Shown in pieces: positions 58,963-64,000 of a DNA stretch of 64,000 nt (the stretch's first letter is position 1; the number at the start of each line of letters is the position of its first letter). The DNA is from DATBLQ01 sp036555325 (GTDB lineage: Bacteria; Pseudomonadota; Alphaproteobacteria; Rhizobiales; Aestuariivirgaceae). The notes under the pieces are model-generated. The model ran no database searches, was not told where the DNA came from, and was given only the letters and a program-made list of their open reading frames with translations. Position numbers and translations under genes: made by a program. The stretch lies in NCBI GenBank assembly GCA_036555325.1, contig DATBLQ010000043.1, positions 1 through 64,000 of the forward strand. Direction: 5' to 3'.

Positions 58963-60480
58963 TCACTCAACGACGCTCTTCGGCGTGAGGCCCAACAAGG
59001 CTGCGAGTTCGGCAAGCCGTTTGTCCACTCGCTCGCCCATGAGGTCGGAATGTTTCTTCGGCACAGTTAAGAGGAGCACCTTGCCGGTCGATCGATGCAG
59101 GCCGATGCGCGGCAACAGACCGGGCATTGCAGCAGAAAGCACATAAGCCAGGCGCATTGCGGCGCTGATGATCCTGGCCCGATAGAGACTGTCATCCTCG
59201 ATCAACCGAAGGAACTCGCGTGGGGCTGCGTCGCTGTCAGGACCCTCGTAGCGGTAGAATACGGTGAGCGCCAGAAAAATGCGCCCCGGGTGATCCACCC
59301 CGACAAAAGCCGCCTGGGAGATGATGGTCAAGGAACGTGTGCCTCGGTAGTCGGGATGGGCACGCCAGCCGATATCGGCCAGAAGACACGCAGCGTGGCG
59401 AAGACGCCGCTGCTCCTCGCTTTCCTTGGGCACGGCCGATTCCAATAGCTCGTCCGTCCAGTCGCTCAGTTCGATTTCATGCTGCGGTGAGCGAGCGTAG
59501 CGGCGCGTCAGGTCCCAACATGCCGAAAGCAATGGATCGCTCTCGCGCTCCGTTTTTTTCAGTTTTGAGAACAGCAGGCCTTCCCGAACGCCGAATACCG
59601 AGACCACCACTCCCTTGGCCTTTGAAAAGTTCAAAAGGCGCTCAAGCACCATCGCACCGTATGGCAAGGTGTCCGACCGGCTTCTTGACACCATGCGAAT
59701 ATCCTTAAGCGACGCCGGCGAAAGACCGGCAACCAGATCGGCGACGGAACGAGCCGCTTCCCGGTTCATTCGGTAGTGGTGCAGCACATGCAGCGGATAG
59801 TGATTCTGCGCCATATGGAGCTTGCCCAGATTGCGCCAGGTACCGCCAACGGCGTAAAAGTCCCGCTCTCGCATGTTCTCGACGAGCTTCGTCGACGTCA
59901 GTGCTTCATCCACGATCTTGCCGGCCTGTTTCATGGACCCGCCCGAAAGATCGATCAGTCGCAACGGTCCGATCGGCAGAGTTACCCCGTCCCGGACGGC
60001 ACCATCGCGCACGTCCACCAACTCCAGGCTCCCGCCACCCAGATCGCCCACCACTCCATCCGCATGAGGAATACCCGCCATGACGCCCAGGGCCGCGAAC
60101 TGAGCTTCCTGCCTACCGGACAGGGTGGCAATTTTGGCTCCCAGCACTTTCTCAGCCTTTCTGACGAAATCCGGCCCGTTCCTTGCTTCGCGCACCGCCG
60201 CCGTTGCCACCGCATAGATGTGCGCAGCACCCATTTGTCGGTAGAGCGCACGGAACCGCCGCAGCGCCGTGAGCGCCCTTAGGACAGATTGCTCCGACAT
60301 GAGCCCGCTCAGGGCGACACCCTTTCCGAGGCCGCAGAGCAATTTTTCATTGAAAAGAGGCGTCGCGCTTCTGCGCAACCCATCATACACGACCAGACGA
60401 ACAGAATTCGATCCGATGTCGATAACGGCCACCGGCTTACTGCGCGGCGGGCGAACATCCAGCCCCTTTTCGACGCTCAC
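58963..60480 (-). CDS. ppx: Exopolyphosphatase / GppA-family phosphatase
   Basis: A 505-residue ASKHA-fold phosphatase that releases phosphate from polyphosphate and may also hydrolyse pppGpp. Motifs: AVIDIGSNSVRLVVY (phosphate loop), AVATAAVREA and VVGDLGGGSLELV, then a C-terminal HD-like helical domain. The GTG start overlaps the ppk stop codon, so the two are translated together. The pair sets the polyphosphate pool, linked to phosphate storage and stress. Confidence 0.93.
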   Translation of the reverse strand: MSVEKGLDVRPPRSKPVAVIDIGSNSVRLVVYDGLRRSATPLFNEKLLCGLGKGVALSGLMSEQSVLRALTALRRFRALYRQMGAAHIYAVATAAVREARNGPDFVRKAEKVLGAKIATLSGRQEAQFAALGVMAGIPHADGVVGDLGGGSLELVDVRDGAVRDGVTLPIGPLRLIDLSGGSMKQAGKIVDEALTSTKLVENMRERDFYAVGGTWRNLGKLHMAQNHYPLHVLHHYRMNREAARSVADLVAGLSPASLKDIRMVSRSRSDTLPYGAMVLERLLNFSKAKGVVVSVFGVREGLLFSKLKKTERESDPLLSACWDLTRRYARSPQHEIELSDWTDELLESAVPKESEEQRRLRHAACLLADIGWRAHPDYRGTRSLTIISQAAFVGVDHPGRIFLALTVFYRYEGPDSDAAPREFLRLIEDDSLYRARIISAAMRLAYVLSAAMPGLLPRIGLHRSTGKVLLLTVPKKHSDLMGERVDKRLAELAALLGLTPKSVVE

Positions 60481-62651
60481 ATCCTCGTCCCGGTTTTTCT
60501 CAATAGCCTGCCCGCCAGGGCGGGCGGGAGACTATCCTCAAGTGAACTGCCGCGTCCAGAGAGCGAAGGATTATTCATAAAGTACTCGTGGGCATTGAAA
60601 GGTTCTTCATCCGGACCTGGCGCGATCCGCCTCGAGCTGCCATCCGCCAGGAGTTCCCAGCTTTGCTGATTGTCTCTGAGATTGGCGACCATAATCTGGT
60701 CGAGCACCTGCTCGTGCACGGTGGGGACTTCGATGGGAACGAGATTTTCGACGCGCCGGTGCAGGTTTCGCGGCATCCAGTCGGCGGACGAGATATAAAC
60801 CTTCGCCTTGGCATGCGGCAATCCATGGCCCGCTCCGAAGCAAATGATGCGGCTGTGCTCGAGGTAGCGCCCGACGATGCTCTTCACCCGGATGTTCTCC
60901 GACAATCCCTTAACGCCCGGCCTTAGACAGCAGATGCCTCGTACCACCAGATCGATCTGCACGCCATTCCGGCTTGCCCGGTAGAGAGCATCGATCATCT
61001 CCGGATCAACGATCGAGTTGAGCTTGGCCCAAATCTGCCCCGGACGGCCGCCGCGGACATGGCCGATTTCCTCCTCGATGTGTTGCAGCAATTTTTCCCT
61101 CAGATTGATAGGAGAGATCGCCATTTTTTCCAGATCCTCGGGCCTTGCGTAGCCGGACACGAAATTGAACAACCGTGCCGCGTCGCGGCATAAGGCGGGA
61201 TCGCAGGTAAAGAACGACAGATCGGTGTATATTTTGGCCGTCACCGGATGATAGTTCCCGGTCCCATAGTGCACATAGGTGCGCATCTCCTTCCCCTCGC
61301 GCCGGACGACCAGCGAAACCTTGGAATGGGTTTTGAGTTCTATGAAGCCGAACACCACCTGTGCTCCCGCCCGCTCCAGATCCCGTGCCCACTGAATATT
61401 TGCCTCTTCGTCAAACCGTGCCTTGAGCTCGACCAGCGCCATAACTGATTTCCCTGCTTCCGCGGCTTTTGCAAGCGCGGCGACGATCGGGCTTTTGGGC
61501 GAGGTCCGGTACAGAGTCTGTTTGATTGCAACGACGTCGGGATCATTGGCGGCTTGGCGGATAAACTGCACGACAACGTCGAAGGATTCGTACGGGTGGT
61601 GAACGATGATGTCCTTCTGGCGGATCGCGGCAAAACAATCGCCGGCGTGGTCGCGAATGCGCTCCGGAAATCGGGCATTGAAGGGCTTGAACTTCAGATC
61701 CGGCCGCTCGTCGACAATGAGCTGTTCGGTATCGGCATAACCGACGAGTCCGCCGCAAACGACGATCACGTCATCGCTCACCTCTAGTTCATCGGCGATG
61801 AAACGGCGCAGGTGCACGGGCCAAGCGGCGTCGACCTCCATGCGGATGACGGATCCGCGACGGCGGCGCTTGAGCGCGGTCTCGAACAGCCGCACCAAAT
61901 CTTCCGCCTCTTCCTCGATCTCGATGTCGCTGTCACGGATGATCCGGAAAATCCCCTGCCCTTCGACGGTGTAGCCGGGGAACAGTCTCGGAATGAACAG
62001 TTTCAGCATGTCTTCGATGGCGATAAAACGCACCTCGCTGCTCGATGCATCGGCAGGAAGCCTGATGAAGCGCTCGAGCTGTTGCGGAATTGGCAACAGC
62101 GCATTCATCGCCATTTGATCGCTCTTGCGTCTCAGCGACAGTACCAGATTGAACGCGCGGTTGGGTATGAATGGAAACGGATGCGCCGGATCGATTGCAA
62201 TGGGAGTCACCACCGGCAATATGTGACCGAGGAAGCGGTCATCCAGCCATGCGCGTTCGGCCGGTTTGAGCGAGTTGCCGTCGACCACCGCCAGCGCTGC
62301 ATCTGCCATCTCTTTTTTCAGGCTGAGCCATCGGGTGTCCTGTTCGACCATTAGTTCCAGTGCGAGCCGTCTCACCTGCTCCAGCTGCTCCGCCGGCGTA
62401 AGTCCGTCTTGGCTGATTTCGATGATTCCGGAGCGTATCTGGCCCACCAGGCCGGCCACCCGCACCATGAAGAATTCGTCGAGGTTGTTTCCCGAGATCG
62501 ACAGGAAGCGCAATCGCTCCAGCAGCGGATGTCTCGGATTTCTGGCCTCCTCGAGAACCCGCATGTTGAAATGGAGCCACGACAGCTCGCGATTGATAAA
62601 GCGGCTGGGATTGGACAGATCGATCGGGGCTTTGCTGCTGTCGTCGGCCAT
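60477..62651 (-). CDS. ppk: Polyphosphate kinase 1
   Basis: A 724-residue membrane-associated kinase that makes polyphosphate from ATP. Seen: N-terminal domain FINRELSWLHFNMRVLEEA, SGNNLDEFFMVRVAG, and the phospho-acceptor His in YGTGNYHP (about residue 468), with the second conserved His region further on (SRIICFGAGHG). ATG at 62651 is preferred; a TTG at 62696 would add 15 residues. It overlaps ppx downstream and follows hdaA. Confidence 0.96.
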   Translation of the reverse strand: MADDSSKAPIDLSNPSRFINRELSWLHFNMRVLEEARNPRHPLLERLRFLSISGNNLDEFFMVRVAGLVGQIRSGIIEISQDGLTPAEQLEQVRRLALELMVEQDTRWLSLKKEMADAALAVVDGNSLKPAERAWLDDRFLGHILPVVTPIAIDPAHPFPFIPNRAFNLVLSLRRKSDQMAMNALLPIPQQLERFIRLPADASSSEVRFIAIEDMLKLFIPRLFPGYTVEGQGIFRIIRDSDIEIEEEAEDLVRLFETALKRRRRGSVIRMEVDAAWPVHLRRFIADELEVSDDVIVVCGGLVGYADTEQLIVDERPDLKFKPFNARFPERIRDHAGDCFAAIRQKDIIVHHPYESFDVVVQFIRQAANDPDVVAIKQTLYRTSPKSPIVAALAKAAEAGKSVMALVELKARFDEEANIQWARDLERAGAQVVFGFIELKTHSKVSLVVRREGKEMRTYVHYGTGNYHPVTAKIYTDLSFFTCDPALCRDAARLFNFVSGYARPEDLEKMAISPINLREKLLQHIEEEIGHVRGGRPGQIWAKLNSIVDPEMIDALYRASRNGVQIDLVVRGICCLRPGVKGLSENIRVKSIVGRYLEHSRIICFGAGHGLPHAKAKVYISSADWMPRNLHRRVENLVPIEVPTVHEQVLDQIMVANLRDNQQSWELLADGSSRRIAPGPDEEPFNAHEYFMNNPSLSGRGSSLEDSLPPALAGRLLRKTGTRM

Positions 62652-62714
62652 CGGGTCACGCTTGGGAATCGTCAAGCCGATCCATATTAGTGACAAATGA
62701 CCAATCTATGAAGA

Positions 62715-62730
62715 TTAACCGAAGGTTAAC
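62715..62730. promoter_or_regulatory. Candidate CtrA binding site between hdaA and ppk
   Basis: TTAA-N7-TTAAC on the plus strand (62715-62718 and 62726-62730) matches the full CtrA consensus exactly. It also forms the small palindrome TTAACC-GAA-GGTTAA, so a hairpin is an alternative reading. It lies directly after the hdaA stop and 64 bp before ppk. Confidence 0.5.
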
Positions 62731-63414
62731 CTAATCGCTCGCCGTCTGCATGATTCGCGCCACAAATCCGCGGGTTACCTCCGCCCTTTCCTCGAGCGCC
62801 CGACGATCTACGGTCTCTACGATTCGGCTGGCGAAGGCCGCCGAGCGCTCCATATGGGTCACCATGTAGGCGATCGTTGCCTCATCGACTGCGATCTGCC
62901 GATCGGCGAACAGCTTCACCAGCATCCCTCGCAACAAGCCGTCGTCGGGCTCGCGCAGCATCGCAACAGGCATTGCGTTGATCCGCGAGCGGAGGTCCTT
63001 GATGTCGATTGGCCATGCGAGGGGATTGAGTTGCGATGTGAGCAGCAGGTGGCCGCCGTTTTCCCGGACCAGATTGATAAGGTGAAACATCGCGGTTTGG
63101 TTCAGCGATGGACCCGGAACGTCCTCGACAACCACTGCACGCTTGGCAGCGAGCACCGGCACCCGCGGAAGCGACAAATCGCAGGCATCGCAGATCTCAG
63201 CGCCGGAAACGCTCCGCCAGACTTCCGCCAGATGGCTTTTCCCCGACCCCGAAGGTCCTACCAAAATCAATCCGGGGTTAAGCCAATCCGGCCAGCGGTC
63301 GATCATCGCGACCGCCTCTTCATTCGCCGTCGATATGAGAAAATCCTCCCGGCCAGTCGCCGTTCGATGCGGAAGATCGAAAACGAGCTGCCGTGCGCCA
63401 CTCCGGCGCTGCAT
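62731..63414 (-). CDS. hdaA: DnaA-related replication regulator HdaA
   Basis: A 227-residue AAA+ protein related to DnaA domain III but lacking the DNA-binding domain IV. Walker A is GPSGSGKS (53-60), Walker B VVVEDVPG, with sensor and lid patterns later (LTSQLNPLAWP, DLRSRINAM). With the DNA clamp it promotes ATP hydrolysis on DnaA and so prevents over-initiation. ATG at 63414 overlaps the stop codon of the transporter gene (ATGA); a longer frame to 63876 is an out-of-frame reading of that gene. Confidence 0.92.
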   Translation of the reverse strand: MQRRSGARQLVFDLPHRTATGREDFLISTANEEAVAMIDRWPDWLNPGLILVGPSGSGKSHLAEVWRSVSGAEICDACDLSLPRVPVLAAKRAVVVEDVPGPSLNQTAMFHLINLVRENGGHLLLTSQLNPLAWPIDIKDLRSRINAMPVAMLREPDDGLLRGMLVKLFADRQIAVDEATIAYMVTHMERSAAFASRIVETVDRRALEERAEVTRGFVARIMQTASD

Positions 63415-64000
63415 CACGGCTTGACCCTTCGCCGTGGCACATCCGACGCCACGTCTGAACCGAGATAGAAATCGCTGGTGAGATATTTGCGCAAGGCAAA
63501 GCGAACCAGGACGCCTGTTGCTGCGGCAAGTGGTACCGCCATTAGCAGCCCGGCAAAACCAAACAGGTAACCGAATGCAAAAAGGGCGAACATCAGCCAC
63601 ACCGGATGCAGGCCCACGCGGTTGCCAACAAGCTTTGGAGACAGGAAGTTGCCCTCGATGAATTGTCCGGCTGCGAAAATGACCGCCACGGCGACGATAT
63701 CGACCCAATTTGGCCAGAATTGCACCAGCGCAACCCCGATCGACAGCACGAAGCCGACGAAAGAGCCGACGTAGGGAACGAAGCTCAGGATTCCCGCTGC
63801 CAGACCTATGAGAAGGCCAAAGTTGAGCCCCACGATCGACAAGCCCGCCGCATAGAACAATCCGAGCAGCAGGCACACCACCGCCTGGCCACGGATGAAG
63901 CCTGCCATGGCATCGTCCATTTCCCGCGCCAGCTGGCGAATTGTTTCCACATGCTGCCGAGGCAGCCAGCTGTCCACCTGCCGGATCATGCGGTCCCAGT
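63414..64000 (-). CDS. AI-2E family transporter (5' part beyond the window)
   Basis: The C-terminal 195 codons of a membrane protein; the frame is open to the window edge, so the start is missing. Several hydrophobic segments and the family pattern (LSFVPYVGSFVGFVLSIGVAL, QFIEGNFLSPKLVGNRVGLHP, AVPLAA) match the AI-2E (UPF0118) group, which exports small molecules or exchanges Na+/H+. Substrate unknown. Its stop overlaps hdaA, an arrangement common in Rhizobiales. Confidence 0.9.
   Translation of the reverse strand, partial: WDRMIRQVDSWLPRQHVETIRQLAREMDDAMAGFIRGQAVVCLLLGLFYAAGLSIVGLNFGLLIGLAAGILSFVPYVGSFVGFVLSIGVALVQFWPNWVDIVAVAVIFAAGQFIEGNFLSPKLVGNRVGLHPVWLMFALFAFGYLFGFAGLLMAVPLAAATGVLVRFALRKYLTSDFYLGSDVASDVPRRRVKP

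Noticed and set aside
63414..63876. Extended N-terminus for HdaA
   Set aside because: The extra part is the transporter gene read out of frame; ATG at 63414 overlaps that gene's stop codon and gives the normal HdaA length.

Overview
This window is a stretch of alphaproteobacterial chromosome, most likely from the order Hyphomicrobiales (Rhizobiales). The evidence is the set and order of housekeeping genes: an iscR-iscS-sufBCDS operon, an NDUFA12-type complex I subunit next to an MlaD-like gene, bactofilin with an M23 peptidase, aroQ-accB-accC-aat, an RNase E with a large acidic insert in its S1 domain, and hdaA-ppk-ppx-rnd-aspS. Candidate CtrA, NrdR, IscR and sigma-EcfG sites fit the same assignment. 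No genus can be named from sequence alone.

Layout. 0-5 kb: a TPR-sulfotransferase fusion, a small secreted protein, an aquaporin with a strong terminator, a RhlE-type helicase and a PilZ protein. 5-12.6 kb: nine minus-strand genes for Fe-S cluster assembly (Rrf2/IscR regulator, two cysteine desulfurases, SufBCD, a DUF59 protein, SufA, TfoX-like protein), with a promoter overlapped by an IscR-type palindrome. 12.8-16 kb: alpha/beta hydrolase, anmK, tyrS. 16-18.3 kb: an adenylate cyclase-TolB-TPR gene flanked by a short direct repeat and by a broken copy of its own 5' end. 18.4-34.6 kb: envelope and RNA genes (AsmA-like protein, M23 peptidase, bactofilin, prfB with a programmed frameshift, PBP1a, amidase, rne, M48 peptidase, DsbA-like protein). 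34.7-39.3 kb: aroQ, accB, accC, aat, then convergent DUF2155, a 46-codon gene, MlaD and NDUFA12. 39.4-41.4 kb: cold shock protein, VOC protein and two small secreted proteins. 41.5-45.4 kb: class II ribonucleotide reductase nrdJ behind two NrdR-type boxes.

The 45.4-52.3 kb part is the accessory section. It holds a small HNH protein, several short unknown genes, a GYF_2 membrane protein, a secreted protein made of three cysteine-rich 39-residue repeats, YihY and Gfo/Idh/MocA proteins, long gene-poor stretches dense in inverted repeats, and a 20-residue Lys/Ala peptide gene with its own ribosome site and terminator. 52.3-64 kb returns to core genes: L,D-transpeptidase, a large unknown exported protein, aspS, an MFS transporter, rnd, ppx, ppk, hdaA and the 3' part of an AI-2E family transporter that runs off the window.

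How they work together: the suf block supplies Fe-S clusters; PBP1a, amidase, M23 peptidase, bactofilin, L,D-transpeptidase and AnmK build, shape and recycle the cell wall; AccB/AccC start fatty acid synthesis; Ppk/Ppx set polyphosphate levels next to the replication regulator HdaA; NrdJ supplies deoxyribonucleotides using cobalamin. No convincing tRNA, rRNA, CRISPR array, complete insertion sequence or phage module was found. The parts that deserve a second look are the tiny genes, the regulatory sites and the palindrome-rich gene-poor stretches.
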